Source: [Streptosporangium] indianense (GTDB lineage Bacteria > Actinomycetota > Actinomycetes > Streptomycetales > Streptomycetaceae). From it: DNA of 64,000 bases. The DNA lies in contig NZ_JAKEIO010000027.1 in assembly GCF_021474405.1 (NCBI RefSeq), positions 1 to 64,000 of the forward strand. The letters are read 5' to 3'. Shown piece by piece: positions 25,926-35,223 of this stretch. Position 1 is the first letter of the stretch. Every line of letters starts with the position of its first letter. The notes under the pieces are model-generated. The model was not told the DNA's origin. It saw only the letters and a list, made by a program, of their open reading frames with translations, and did not search any database. Both the position numbers and the translations under genes were made by a program.

Positions 25926-26651
25926 GTGAGCGAGAATCCGACGCCCGAGAGCGAAGGCGGCAGTCCCTTCCGGTCCGAGCGCTCGGCGCGTGACGAGGCA
26001 CCGCAGTTCGTGCTGCCGCTGGTCGTACGGATCGAGCGGACGCACCCGCCGGCCCGCACCGACGCGCTGGAGACGGCCGCACGGGCCGTGCTGACGATCC
26101 TGGCCGACGAGCGGTCGGCCGGCGAGGGCGAGTGGGCGGAGGCGATGCGGGACTGGCAGGACGCCAGGATCCGCAAGGTGGTGCGGCGGGCGCGCGGCGC
26201 GGAGTGGCGGCGGGCCGAGGCGCTGCCCGGCATCACGGTCACCGGCAAGGCGGCCGAGGTGCGGGTCTTCCCGCCCGTCCCGCTGGACGGCTGGCCCAAG
26301 GACCTGGCCCGGCTCCAGGTCTCCGGCACCGACCTGGACGACCCGGAGCCACCGGCCGACGCGGACCTGTCGGCCCCGGTGCTGTGGCTCAACCCGGACC
26401 TCGGCATGTCGGCCGGCAAGGCGATGGCGCAGGCGGGCCACGCCGCCCAACTGGCCTGGTGGGAGCTGTCCGACGAGGAGCGGACCGCGTGGCGCGACGC
26501 GGGCTTCCCGCTCGCCGTACGGACGGCCGGCGCGGACCGCTGGTCCGAACTGACCGGCCTCGGGCTGCCGTTGGTCCGCGACGCGGGCTTCACGGAGATC
26601 GCGCCCGGCTCGTGCACGGTGGTCGCCGACCACCCGGCGCTGCGCCGCTGA
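25926..26651 (+). CDS. Peptidyl-tRNA hydrolase PTH2-family protein
   Basis: A 241-residue protein whose C-terminal 120 residues match the PTH2 fold: LNPDLGMSAGKAMAQAGHAAQLAWW (about residues 155-179, with the catalytic-type Lys in SAGKAMAQ) and APGSCTVVADHPALRR at the end. PTH2 enzymes, typical of archaea and eukaryotes, cleave peptidyl-tRNA. The N-terminal 120 residues (LPLVVRIERTHPPARTDALETAARAVLTIL and onward) are an extra domain of unknown role. GTG 25926 is chosen because the extension upstream is not conserved-looking. Streptomyces should also have standard bacterial Pth elsewhere, so this is probably an accessory hydrolase. Confidence 0.82.
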   Translation: MSENPTPESEGGSPFRSERSARDEAPQFVLPLVVRIERTHPPARTDALETAARAVLTILADERSAGEGEWAEAMRDWQDARIRKVVRRARGAEWRRAEALPGITVTGKAAEVRVFPPVPLDGWPKDLARLQVSGTDLDDPEPPADADLSAPVLWLNPDLGMSAGKAMAQAGHAAQLAWWELSDEERTAWRDAGFPLAVRTAGADRWSELTGLGLPLVRDAGFTEIAPGSCTVVADHPALRR

Positions 26652-26757
26652 CCGTACGGGCCGGCCGCGCGGCGTCCACTCGTTCGGAGCAGCCGCAGGC
26701 GCGCCGGTCCCGGACGAGTGCTCCAGTGGGGTTACCACCGACACCCTGGAGGCAGCC

Positions 26758-27219
26758 ATGTCCAGCGCCGCGCCCCCTCCCCCCGCCCCGCCCGCCTCCG
26801 ACGACCGGACGCCCGGCGGCTCCGGTCCGGACGGCTCCGGCGACCCGTGGGCGGCCGGGGGTCTCGCTCTCGGCGGCATCCTGATGGTCGTCTACGGCCT
26901 CTTCGCGGTGCTCCAGGGCATCGCGGCGATCGCCGGCGACGAGGTGTACACGAGCTTCGGCCAGTACTCCTTCGAGTTCGACCTGACCGCGTGGGGCTGG
27001 ATCCACGTGATCGTCGGTGTGCTCGTGGTGGCGGCCGGACTCGGGCTGTTCGCCGGGGCCACCTGGGCCCGGGTGGTGAGCGCGGTCGTGGTCGGCCTGG
27101 CCCTCATCGCGAACTTCCTGTGGCTGCCGTACCAGCCCTTCTGGTCGATCATCATGATCGTGACCGGTCTGTTCGTCCTCTGGTCCTTGTTCAACTACCG
27201 CTCCTCCCGCCCGCTGTAG
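26758..27219 (+). CDS. Small four-helix membrane protein (DUF7144-like)
   Basis: A 153-residue integral membrane protein. A Pro/Ser/Gly-rich cytoplasmic N-terminus (about 30 residues) is followed by four hydrophobic helices, starting LALGGILMVVYGLFAVLQGIA. The last segment reads WSIIMIVTGLFVLWSLFNY. The pattern matches a family of short actinobacterial membrane proteins of unknown function. GGAGGC stands before the ATG. It converges with the channel gene, with 8 bp between stops. Confidence 0.8.
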   Translation: MSSAAPPPPAPPASDDRTPGGSGPDGSGDPWAAGGLALGGILMVVYGLFAVLQGIAAIAGDEVYTSFGQYSFEFDLTAWGWIHVIVGVLVVAAGLGLFAGATWARVVSAVVVGLALIANFLWLPYQPFWSIIMIVTGLFVLWSLFNYRSSRPL

Positions 27220-27227
27220 AGCCCCGG

Positions 27228-27800
27228 TCAGGACGGCGGCGGGCGCCGTTCGCGCTCCGCGACCACCGCGTGCATCCGCCGTGACAGCGCGGTGGCCGCC
27301 GCCGTGAGGAAGACGAACGTGTAGACGATCTGGACGACGGTCACCAGGCGGGCCTCCTGCCCGCGCGGGGTGATGTCGCCGTAGCCGACGGTCGCGAGCG
27401 TGACGACGGTGAAGTAGAGCGCGTCGACGCGGGTGCGCAGGCCGGTGAACTGCCCCGGCTGCTGCGCCAGGGCGTAGTAGCCGGACGAGAAGACCAGCAC
27501 GGCCAGGCACATCAGCAGCGTGATCATGATGCCCGACCGGGCCTGCGGTTTCTCCAGTACGACGTCGCGCACATGGCGCAGCAGCAGCGCGGCGACGAGC
27601 GCCAGGCACAGCACGAACAGCGGCCAGCCCAGCCAGGCGCGGTCGGCCCCCAGCCCCTCCAGGGGCAGCAGGAAGTAGGCCGTACCGCAGGCCAGGAGCA
27701 GGGCCCCGGCCCCGATCCGCAACCGGTGGACGGCGCTCGCCGTCGCCTTCGCCTCCCGGCTCCGCGCGGGGCGGTGGGGCTGCTCGCTGCCTTCGGGCAT
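27228..27800 (-). CDS. Potassium channel-like protein (ion channel family)
   Basis: A 190-residue protein with about four hydrophobic helices and one pore loop. The selectivity filter is intact: TVVTLATVGYGDITPRG at about residues 131-147, preceded by the pore helix region DALYFTV. No RCK/TrkA-N regulatory domain follows; the protein ends in a short basic tail. It should form a tetrameric K+ channel in the cytoplasmic membrane, with gating unknown. Start ATG 27800 (MPEGSEQPHRP). Confidence 0.88.
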   Translation of the reverse strand: MPEGSEQPHRPARSREAKATASAVHRLRIGAGALLLACGTAYFLLPLEGLGADRAWLGWPLFVLCLALVAALLLRHVRDVVLEKPQARSGIMITLLMCLAVLVFSSGYYALAQQPGQFTGLRTRVDALYFTVVTLATVGYGDITPRGQEARLVTVVQIVYTFVFLTAAATALSRRMHAVVAERERRPPPS

Positions 27801-27982
27801 AGGTCCGGTGTACGCCGTGTCGGGGCGGAACGCGACCCTTGCGCCTCCGTCGGTGGGGCCGGCGCGCCGGATCCCCGAACCTCAAATGTAGCTCTGAAGG
27901 CGGGCCGTGCGCGGTTGGGCGGCGAGCGGCTGGGCCATACCCCCCTCACGTTCGAGGAACGGGCCGGGCGGAGGAGGGGACG

Positions 27983-29341
27983 ATGGAGCGACTGGGGACG
28001 GGCATCGGATGGCGACCGGAGATCGCGGACGCCGTGGAGCGGATGCCGGGGATCGACTGGGTCGAAGCGGTGGCCGAGAACGTCTGCCCCGGGCACCTGC
28101 CCGACTCCCTGCGGCGGCTGCGCGAGCGCGGTGTCACCGTGGTGCCGCACGGCGTCTCGCTCGGCCTCGGCGGCGCGGACCGGCCCGACGCCGGACGGCT
28201 GACCGCGCTGGCCGAGCGCGCCGAGGCGCTGGGCTCCCCGCTGGTCACCGAGCACATCGCGTTCGTACGGGCGGGTGGACCGCTGACCGCCTCCCCGCAC
28301 CTGGAGGCGGGCCATCTGCTGCCCGTCCCGCGGACCCGGGACGCCCTGGACGTGCTGTGCGCGAACGTGCGCATCGCGCAGGACTCGCTTCCGGTGCCGC
28401 TGGCCGTGGAGAACATCGCCGCGCTGGTCTGCTGGCCGGGCGAGGAGATGACGGAGGGCCAGTTCCTCTACGAGCTCGCCGACCGTACGGGCGTCCGCCT
28501 GCTCATCGACGTGGCCAATCTGCACACCAACCACGTCAACCGCGGCGAGGATCCGTCCAAGGCCCTCGCCGAGATGCCCCTGGAGGCCATCGCCTACGTC
28601 CATGTCGCCGGCGGCTTCGAACGCGACGGTGTCTGGCACGACAGCCACGCCCACCCCGTGCCCCCGCCGGTCCTGGACATCCTGACGGACCTCGCCTCCC
28701 GCGTCAGCCCGCCGGGTGTCCTGCTGGAACGGGACGAGAACTTCCCGGAACCGGCGGAGCTGGAGGGCGAGTTGACCGCGATCCGCCGGGCGCTGGAGGC
28801 AGGGGCGGTCGAACGCGTGAAGACGGAACTCCGCTCGGCCGCCGGCGCGGCTGGGGCGGGGCACGAGACCGGGGCGGCCGGGGCGACACGGGGCGCCTCC
28901 GGCCCGCCCCCACCGGAGGGGGACGGCGCCGCCCGGCAGCGGCTCGGGCTGGCGCAGGCCGCGCTGCTGTCGGCGCTGGTCGCGGGGACGCCGGTGCCCG
29001 AGGGGTTCGACCGGGTCCGGCTCGGGGTCCAGGCCCGGGCGCTCGCCGCGAAGCGGGCGGACGTCGTGGCGAAGGTCGCTAGCGAGTTGCCGGTGATCCT
29101 CGGGGACGGGTACCGCGCGGCGTTCCTCGGTTACGCCCAGACCCACCCGATGACCGCCGGATACCGGCGCGACGCCCTGAGCTTCGCCGAGTACCTGCTG
29201 GCCGACGGGCGCCCGGGGGAAGCACGGGCACGGCAGGAGCTGCGGCAGTGGTGGCGGGAGCGTTCGGGCCCGGCACCGCTCTCCCGACGGCCGGCCCACC
29301 GGCTCGCCCGCGCCACGCGCAGGGTGCTGTCCCGGCGTTGA
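27983..29341 (+). CDS. DUF692/MNIO family enzyme with fused C-terminal partner-like domain
   Basis: A 452-residue protein. Residues 1-285 are a TIM-barrel MNIO (multinuclear non-haem iron oxidase, formerly DUF692) domain, with likely metal ligands in [42 protein letters not shown] and LLERDENFP. Known MNIOs modify Cys residues of ribosomal peptides using a partner protein. After an Ala/Gly linker (about 290-320), the last 130 residues form a helical domain ([36 protein letters not shown]) that resembles the separate DUF2063-type partner of other systems. No precursor peptide gene is visible within the 180 bp upstream. Start ATG 27983 with GGAGGGG seven bases before it. Confidence 0.88.
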   Translation: MERLGTGIGWRPEIADAVERMPGIDWVEAVAENVCPGHLPDSLRRLRERGVTVVPHGVSLGLGGADRPDAGRLTALAERAEALGSPLVTEHIAFVRAGGPLTASPHLEAGHLLPVPRTRDALDVLCANVRIAQDSLPVPLAVENIAALVCWPGEEMTEGQFLYELADRTGVRLLIDVANLHTNHVNRGEDPSKALAEMPLEAIAYVHVAGGFERDGVWHDSHAHPVPPPVLDILTDLASRVSPPGVLLERDENFPEPAELEGELTAIRRALEAGAVERVKTELRSAAGAAGAGHETGAAGATRGASGPPPPEGDGAARQRLGLAQAALLSALVAGTPVPEGFDRVRLGVQARALAAKRADVVAKVASELPVILGDGYRAAFLGYAQTHPMTAGYRRDALSFAEYLLADGRPGEARARQELRQWWRERSGPAPLSRRPAHRLARATRRVLSRR

Positions 29342-29345
29342 CGGG

Positions 29346-29378
29346 GGGGTGAGGAGCCCGGGCCAGGCCCGTCACCCC
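29346..29378. terminator. Hairpin between convergent MNIO and permease genes
   Basis: GGGGTGA (29346-29352) pairs with TCACCCC (29372-29378) around an internal GGCC-rich stem. The right arm overlaps the stop codon of the permease gene, so it can serve both strands. Confidence 0.55.
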
Positions 29379-30895
29379 TTCTCGTCCCATTTCCCCGGGG
29401 CTCCGGGACGAGGCCCCCCGGCCGTCGAAGCGGCCTTCTGCGGCACCGCGTCGCCCGCGGGGGCGTCGCCGCGGCCGTAGTGGTGCGTGGTGAACATGTA
29501 GAGCAGACCCGTCCCCAGCACCACGCCGCCGCACAGCAGGACGATCCAGTTCTCCCACCAGGACTTCTCCGGAGAGCGGGCCCAGCAGATGTTGATGATG
29601 GCGAGGATGCCGTAGACCAGCGCCGCGATGTTCACCGTGAGTCCCCAGCGGCCCAGGGTGAACTCGCCTGCCGGCCGCCAGCCCTTGAGCCGGGCGCGCA
29701 GTGCGGCGAGGACCACCATCTGGAACGAGCCGTAGATGCCGAGGATCGCGAACGAGACGATGTTGGTGAGGGCGTCCTCGGAGAGCAGTGAGGCGAAGGC
29801 GATGAGCAGCGGCACCGCCGCGGACACGAACAGCGCCCAGCTCGGCACCGCACGGGCGTGGACGAACCGCCGCAGCAGCCGGTGCCCGACGATCATCTCG
29901 TCACGGGCGTAGGAGTAGATGAGCCGCCCGGCCGCGGCCTGGAGGCTGATCGTGCAGGACAGGAAGGAGATCAGCACCACGGCCATCACCATCCGCGCCC
30001 CGGTCTCGCCCATGGCGTCGTACAGCACGTCCACCACCGGGTCGGTCTGCTCGCCGGAGATGATCGCGTCGAAGTCCGTGACCGACAGCAGCAGCGACAT
30101 GCAGGTGAACGTGGCCGCCGAGCCGCCGATGTAGATGGTGCGGCGCATCGCGCGGGGGATGACCCGGCCCGGGTGGGCGACTTCCTCGGCGGTGTCGCCG
30201 CACGCCTCGAAGCCGTAGTACTGGTAGAGGCCGATGATGCCGGCCGCCAGGAACGCCGGCAGGTAGGAGCCGTCTCCCTCGACGCCGTAGGTGTCGAAGA
30301 TGACGCCGAGGCCGTGGTGACGGTGGGTGGCCAGCAGGTAGACGCCGACGACGAGGGCGCCGATGAGCTCGCCGGCGAAGCCGATGAGCGCCGCCGCCGA
30401 CAGTGCCTTGGTGCCCATGTAGTTGATGAGGATGGCGACGACGATCAGCACGGCGGTGCACAGCACGGTGGTGTGCACGGTGGCTCTGAAGCCGAAGAGG
30501 ATGGCGATGTAGGGGCCTGCGCCGTAGGCGACGGAGGTGATGGTCACCAGCAGCGCCCACATGTACACCCAGCCGGTCATCCACGCCCAGCGCTTGCCCC
30601 ACAGCCGCCGGGCCCAGGGGTAGACACCGCCAGCGATCGGGTACTGGGCGACGATCTCGCCGAAGATCAGCGCGACGAGGAACTGGCCGCAGCCGGCCAC
30701 CAGGAACGCCCAGATCATCGGCGGTCCGCCGTCGGCGATCGCGATGCCGAAGAGGGTGTAGGTGCCCACCACCGGGGAGAGGTAGGTGAACCCGAGGGCG
30801 AAGTTGGCCCAGGGTCCCATGTCCTTGCGGAACTCGGATCCCGGCTCCCCGGAGGGGGCGCCGGACGCCGGTGCGGGAGGCTGCGTACCGGTCAC
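29372..30895 (-). CDS. APC-family permease linked to choline oxidation genes
   Basis: A 507-residue amino acid/polyamine/organocation permease with about 12 membrane helices (first: [25 protein letters not shown]). The GTG at 30895 overlaps the stop of the GMC oxidoreductase gene in a GTGA, so it is the last gene of the ALDH-GMC-permease operon. Its position suggests uptake of choline, another quaternary amine or an amino-alcohol that feeds betaine synthesis; sequence alone says only APC. It ends in a short charged tail ([16 protein letters not shown]). The longer frame upstream belongs to the GMC gene region and is not real. Confidence 0.86.
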   Translation of the reverse strand: MTGTQPPAPASGAPSGEPGSEFRKDMGPWANFALGFTYLSPVVGTYTLFGIAIADGGPPMIWAFLVAGCGQFLVALIFGEIVAQYPIAGGVYPWARRLWGKRWAWMTGWVYMWALLVTITSVAYGAGPYIAILFGFRATVHTTVLCTAVLIVVAILINYMGTKALSAAALIGFAGELIGALVVGVYLLATHRHHGLGVIFDTYGVEGDGSYLPAFLAAGIIGLYQYYGFEACGDTAEEVAHPGRVIPRAMRRTIYIGGSAATFTCMSLLLSVTDFDAIISGEQTDPVVDVLYDAMGETGARMVMAVVLISFLSCTISLQAAAGRLIYSYARDEMIVGHRLLRRFVHARAVPSWALFVSAAVPLLIAFASLLSEDALTNIVSFAILGIYGSFQMVVLAALRARLKGWRPAGEFTLGRWGLTVNIAALVYGILAIINICWARSPEKSWWENWIVLLCGGVVLGTGLLYMFTTHHYGRGDAPAGDAVPQKAASTAGGPRPGAPGKWDEKG

Positions 30896-32448
30896 CGCTG
30901 CGCCCCCCGTCCCTCGGTGATCAGATCGGCGGCCCGTTCGGCGGCGAGCAGCACGGTCACCATCGGGTTGATGGTGGGCATGGTCGGGAACACCGACGCG
31001 TCGACGATCCGCACCCCTTCGAAGCCGCGCAGTCTCAGCTCGGGGTCGCAGACGGCCAAGGGGTCGTCCGCGGCGCCCATCCGGCACGTGCCGGCCGGGT
31101 GGTACACGGTGTGGGCCACGCGGCGGCCGTACTCCGACAGATCGGCGTCGGAGACGACGTCCGGGCCGGGGGCGACCTCCCGGACGAGCCAGTCGCGCAG
31201 CGGGTCGGTCGCGGCGACCTCGCGCGCCACCTTCAGTCCGTCCACGATGGTGCGCTCGTCATGGCCCTCGGGGTCGGTGAAGTACCGGAAGTCCAGGGCG
31301 GGGTGCTCGGCGGGGTTGTTGCTGCGCAGCCACATGCGGCCGGTGGAGCGGGCCCGTGGCACGTTCGGCGTCATGCACACCCCGTGCCGCGGTACGGGGT
31401 AGCCCAGGCGTTCGGTGTTGACGGTGAACGGCACCTGGTAGAAGTGGAACATCAGGTCGGGGCGCGGCTGGCTCTTGTCGCGGCGCAGGAACAGACCGGC
31501 GTCGGAGTCCATCGCGGAGTTGGGCGGCAGCGGTCCCGCGGTCTCCCAGACGATCACGGACTCGGGGTGGTCCAGCAGGTTCTCCCCGACACCGGGCAGG
31601 TCGGCCCGGACCTCGATGCCCAGGGCGCGCAGGTCGTCGGCCGGGCCGATGCCGGAGAGCAGCAGCAGGCGCGGGGTGTCGATGGCGCCCGCGCACAGCA
31701 GGAGTTCGCGCTCGGCACGCACGGTGGCGGGTTCGCCGTCGGCGCCCCGGACGGCGACCCGGGTCAGCCGGCCCGACGCGTCGGGGATCACCCGGTGGGC
31801 CCAGGTCTCCAGCTTCAGGGTGAGGTTGGGCCGGTCGAGCACCGGGTGGAGGTAGGCGACGGACGCGGACTGGCGCAGGTTGCCTTCCGGCTGGTAGGCC
31901 AGTGAGAAGAACCCGGCGCCGTCGGGGAAGGGTTCGGCGTTGAAGTCCTCGACGACGGGGACGCCGAGGGCGCGGGACGCGGCGGTGACGAAGTCCTTGG
32001 CGATGGGATTGCGGTCCGCCTCGGCCACGGGCACGATCCGGGTGAGCAGCCGGTCGCGGTAGGGCAGGATCGTCGCCGGGTCCCAGCCGGAGCAGCCGTG
32101 GCGCACCCAGTCGTCGAGGTCCTGCGGCAGCGGCAGGAAGCTGATCAGGGTGTTGTGCGAGGAGCAGCCGCCGAGCACCCGGGCCCGGGAGTGCAGGATG
32201 TGCGAGTTGCCGCGCGGCTGCTCGACGGTGGTGTAGCCGTAGTCGAACTCCGAGCCGAGCAGGTTGATCCAGTTGCGCAGGCGCAGGATGCGCTCGTCGC
32301 CGACATCGCTGGGGCCGCCCTCGATGACGCAGACACGGCAGTCGGGGTCCTCGCTCAGCCGGGCGGCGAGCACACAGCCGGCGGTGCCGCCGCCGACGAT
32401 GACGTAGTCGTAGGCGGTCTCGGCGCCGTGCGCGGGGATGGTGGCCAT
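30892..32448 (-). CDS. GMC family oxidoreductase (choline dehydrogenase-like)
   Basis: A 518-residue FAD enzyme of the glucose-methanol-choline family. The dinucleotide motif [20 protein letters not shown] lies at about residues 15-34. The GMC signatures are [17 protein letters not shown] followed by [12 protein letters not shown], and [14 protein letters not shown] at about 266-279. The C-terminal active-site region is [14 protein letters not shown] (about 460), with the catalytic His, followed by [15 protein letters not shown]. Between the aldehyde dehydrogenase and the permease, it most likely oxidises choline to betaine aldehyde. ATG 32448 is chosen for its GAAAGG ribosome site and standard N-terminus ([10 protein letters not shown]). 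Confidence 0.9.
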   Translation of the reverse strand: MATIPAHGAETAYDYVIVGGGTAGCVLAARLSEDPDCRVCVIEGGPSDVGDERILRLRNWINLLGSEFDYGYTTVEQPRGNSHILHSRARVLGGCSSHNTLISFLPLPQDLDDWVRHGCSGWDPATILPYRDRLLTRIVPVAEADRNPIAKDFVTAASRALGVPVVEDFNAEPFPDGAGFFSLAYQPEGNLRQSASVAYLHPVLDRPNLTLKLETWAHRVIPDASGRLTRVAVRGADGEPATVRAERELLLCAGAIDTPRLLLLSGIGPADDLRALGIEVRADLPGVGENLLDHPESVIVWETAGPLPPNSAMDSDAGLFLRRDKSQPRPDLMFHFYQVPFTVNTERLGYPVPRHGVCMTPNVPRARSTGRMWLRSNNPAEHPALDFRYFTDPEGHDERTIVDGLKVAREVAATDPLRDWLVREVAPGPDVVSDADLSEYGRRVAHTVYHPAGTCRMGAADDPLAVCDPELRLRGFEGVRIVDASVFPTMPTINPMVTVLLAAERAADLITEGRGAQR

Positions 32449-32501
32449 GCGGTGCCTTTCTTCGGTGGCCGTCGTGAACGGGCGGACGGTGGTGTCGGTG
32501 G

Positions 32502-33971
32502 TCAGCCCTTGAACCAGCCGGAGGGGGCGGGGGCGAGGTTCTGGTAGATGTGCTTGGCCTCCTGGTACTCGCGCAGCCCCGTGGGGCCGAGCTCGCGTCC
32601 GACGCCGGAGCGGCCGAAGCCGCCCCACTCGGCCTGCGGTACATAGGGGTGGAAGTCGTTGATCCACACGGTGCCGTGGCGCAACCGCTGGGCGACGCGC
32701 TGGGCGCGGCTCGCTTCGGAGGTCCACACGCCGCCGGCGAGGCCGTAGCGGGTGTCGTTGGCCAGTTCCACCGCCTCGTCCTCGGTGCGGAAGCGTTCGA
32801 CGGTGACGACCGGGCCGAAGACCTCCTCCTGGACGATGCGCATGGACCGGTCGCAGTCGGCGAAGATCGTCGGCAGCAGGAAGAACCCGCGGCTGAGAGC
32901 CGGGTCGTCGGGGCGGGTGCCGCCGGTGACGAGCCGGGCGCCCTCCTTCTTGCCGAGGGCGATATAGCCCTCGACCTTCTCGCGGTGTTCGGCGGAGCTG
33001 AGCGGGCCGCTCTCGATGCCGTCCTCCATGCCGTTGCCGAGCCGGATCGCCCGGGCGCGCTCGGCGTAGGCCTCGACGAACCGGTCGTGCAGGGAGTCCT
33101 CGACGAGCAGGCGTGATCCGGCCGAGCAGACCTGCCCGGAGTGCAGGAAGGCGGCGTCCAGGGCGTAGTCGACGGCGGCGTCGAAGTCGGCGTCGGCGAA
33201 GACGATGTTGGGGTTCTTGCCGCCCAGTTCCAGGGCGATGTTCCGCGGCCCCTCGGCTGCGGCGGCGGCCATGATGGCCCGGCCGGTGTTCAGGCCGCCG
33301 GTGAAGGAGACCAGGTCGACGTCGGGGTGGCGGGTCAGGGCCGCGCCCACGGTCGCCCCCGAGCCGAGCACGAGGTTGGCCACCCCGGGCGGGGCGCCGG
33401 CCTCCTCGATGAGCCGGATCATCATGATGGTGGTGAGCGGGGTGGTCTCGCTGGGCTTGAGGACGAAGGTGTTGCCGGCGGCCAGCGCCGGGGCGACCTT
33501 CCAGGAGGCCTGGAGCAGCGGGTAGTTCCAGGGGGCGATGAGCGCGCACACGCCGACCGGCTGGTAGACGACGCGGCTGAGGACGTCCGGGGCGACGTCG
33601 ACGACCCGGCCGCCGTCCTTGCCAGCGAGTTCGGCGTAGTAGCGGAAGGCGTTCGCCACGTCCTCCACGTCGATCCGGGCCTCGGCGAGCGTCTTGCCGG
33701 TGTCGAGTGTCTCGGTGCGGGCGATGTCCTCGCGGTCGCGCAGCAGCAGGTCGTGGACGCGCAGCAGGAGGTCGGCCCGGCGGCGGGTGGGGAGGTCGGC
33801 CCAGTCCTCCTCGGCGAAGGCGCGCCGGGCGGCGCGCACGGCGCGGTCGACGTCGGTGGCGTCGGCCTCGTCGACGGTGGTGACCAGCGAGGCGTCGTAG
33901 GGGTTGACCACGTCACGTCGGCCGCCGGCCGCCGCCTGCGTCCACTCGCCGTCGATGTACAGCTCACCCAC
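32502..33971 (-). CDS. betB: Betaine-aldehyde dehydrogenase
   Basis: A 489-residue NAD(P)-dependent aldehyde dehydrogenase, first gene of the choline operon, which turns betaine aldehyde into glycine betaine. Family motifs are the proton-abstracting Glu in LELGGKNPN (about 246-254), the catalytic Cys in [15 protein letters not shown] (about 280), and [23 protein letters not shown] near the C-terminus, which is typical of the BADH group. ATG 33971 begins [13 protein letters not shown] 383-bp region upstream holds the promoter and a candidate operator at 34201-34222. Confidence 0.92.
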   Translation of the reverse strand: MGELYIDGEWTQAAAGGRRDVVNPYDASLVTTVDEADATDVDRAVRAARRAFAEEDWADLPTRRRADLLLRVHDLLLRDREDIARTETLDTGKTLAEARIDVEDVANAFRYYAELAGKDGGRVVDVAPDVLSRVVYQPVGVCALIAPWNYPLLQASWKVAPALAAGNTFVLKPSETTPLTTIMMIRLIEEAGAPPGVANLVLGSGATVGAALTRHPDVDLVSFTGGLNTGRAIMAAAAAEGPRNIALELGGKNPNIVFADADFDAAVDYALDAAFLHSGQVCSAGSRLLVEDSLHDRFVEAYAERARAIRLGNGMEDGIESGPLSSAEHREKVEGYIALGKKEGARLVTGGTRPDDPALSRGFFLLPTIFADCDRSMRIVQEEVFGPVVTVERFRTEDEAVELANDTRYGLAGGVWTSEASRAQRVAQRLRHGTVWINDFHPYVPQAEWGGFGRSGVGRELGPTGLREYQEAKHIYQNLAPAPSGWFKG

Positions 33972-34354
33972 CGCGGTCCTCCTTCGCGTCCGGCCGGAGC
34001 CCGATCGGCTCGACGCTCAGCAACATGGCCCATCGGGCGTGCGGCGGCCACGGGACGCACCGCCGCGACGGCGTCCGGACGGCCCTAAGGACCCGGCTGG
34101 GCTAGTCGCACCGGCCCGGGCGTGCGCTCCGGAGTGTGCCGCGACTAACAGGCGGCACACACGCGAGGAAGCGTCCGGAGGATTCGCCCCGGTTCGCACC
34201 GACATGACACTCGTCTCATGTCCCACATTCGTCCCCGACCACCCCCGAAACAACCATTCATCCCCGTACGGCAGTTGACGTAGACCCAGAAGTAACATGT
34301 CACCTCCGCACCCGTAGCGCACTAGCGTGCGGTGCCGTACCAGGAGGCACCACC
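33972..34354. other. 383-bp divergent regulatory region
   Basis: No gene is supported here. It separates the betaine-synthesis operon from the DUF4142 gene. The right half is less GC-rich and contains the near-perfect palindrome at 34201-34222, a TTGACG near 34275 that could be a -35 box for the DUF4142 gene, and the ribosome site AGGAGG before 34355. Confidence 0.6.
34201..34222. promoter_or_regulatory. 22-bp near-perfect palindrome, candidate operator
   Basis: Ten-base arms (GACATGACAC against GTCTCATGTC) match at nine positions around a 2-bp centre. It lies 230 bp upstream of the aldehyde dehydrogenase start and 133 bp upstream of the DUF4142 start. The size and symmetry fit a TetR- or GntR-type dimer site; which gene it serves is unclear. 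Confidence 0.55.
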
Positions 34355-35137
34355 ATGCGACCGCGACCCCCCGTCAAGGGCCGAGGCATCTTCAGCGGCA
34401 CCGGGCTCATCGTCACGTGCCTGACGGCGACGCTCGCCGCGCTGGTCTTCCCGATCTGGTCGTACTGGGACCGGCCGGGGACGACCCCGAACGTGCTGAG
34501 CGCCCAGACCCTGCAGACGCGCTACGGCCCGCTGTCCGCGCTCGACCAGGACTTCCTCACGAAGGTCCGGCTGGCCGGGCTGTGGGAGCTGCCCGCGGGG
34601 CGGCAGGCGCAGGCGAAGGGGACCACACCCGCCGTCCGTACGGCGGGCCGGCATCTCGTCGAGGGGCACCGGTTCCTGGACGAGCGGGTCCGCGGCGTCG
34701 CCGCCCGGCTGGACCTGGCCCTGCCCGACGAGCCCAACGCGCAGCAGAAGCAGTGGCTGGACCGGCTCGACCGGGCGCGGGGCGCGGAGTACGACCGCGA
34801 GTTCGCCACCGTCCTGCGGGTGGCCCACGGCACGGTGTTCCCGGTCGTCGCCCAGGTCCGTGCGAGCACCCGCAACTCCCTGGTGCGCGAACTCGCAGAC
34901 GACGCCAACACGACCGTCCTCGACCACATCAAAGTCCTGGAGGCCACGGGTCAGGTCGACTTCGACGCCGTGGCCCGCGACCTGACCGCGGGCGGCACTC
35001 CCCCCGCGACGGCCCCGGGACTCGCCGCCCCACCCTCGTCGCCGTCCGCGTCACCGTCCGGGTCGCCGTCCACCCCGTCGCCGTCCTCGTCGGACTACAT
35101 GCTCCCGCCGCCCGCCTACAGGCCGCCCCCGGAATGA
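34355..35137 (+). CDS. DUF4142 protein, membrane-anchored
   Basis: A 260-residue protein with an N-terminal signal or anchor (GLIVTCLTATLAALVFPIWSY, about 16-36). Residues about 55-205 form a mostly helical DUF4142 domain (DQDFLTKVRLAGLWELPAG, VRTAGRHLVEGHRFLDERV). That domain is a ferritin-like bundle found in exported proteins of unknown function. The C-terminal 45 residues are a Ser/Pro-rich wall-spanning-like tail. It therefore probably acts outside the membrane. AGGAGG precedes the ATG by eight bases. The gene ends 86 bp before the TIGR04222-like gene. Confidence 0.85.
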   Translation: MRPRPPVKGRGIFSGTGLIVTCLTATLAALVFPIWSYWDRPGTTPNVLSAQTLQTRYGPLSALDQDFLTKVRLAGLWELPAGRQAQAKGTTPAVRTAGRHLVEGHRFLDERVRGVAARLDLALPDEPNAQQKQWLDRLDRARGAEYDREFATVLRVAHGTVFPVVAQVRASTRNSLVRELADDANTTVLDHIKVLEATGQVDFDAVARDLTAGGTPPATAPGLAAPPSSPSASPSGSPSTPSPSSSDYMLPPPAYRPPPE

Positions 35138-35145
35138 AACGGAAC

Positions 35146-35222
35146 GTCACATACCGACAACACTCCGTCCGGATCGTGAACAGGGCATGGTGTTCTCGGG
35201 ACCGTGTCACATACAAACAACA
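35146..35222 (+). repeat. Two direct repeats 60 bp apart before the TIGR04222-like gene
   Basis: GTCACATACCGACAACA (35146-35162) and GTCACATACAAACAACA (35206-35222) differ at two central positions and start exactly 60 bp apart. The second copy runs into the ATG at 35224. They may be regulator-binding sites or parts of the promoter. Confidence 0.7.
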
Positions 35223-35223
35223 T

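Noticed and set aside
27801..27982. MNIO precursor peptide gene
   Set aside because: No start codon with a ribosome site leads to a short Cys-containing peptide in this interval.
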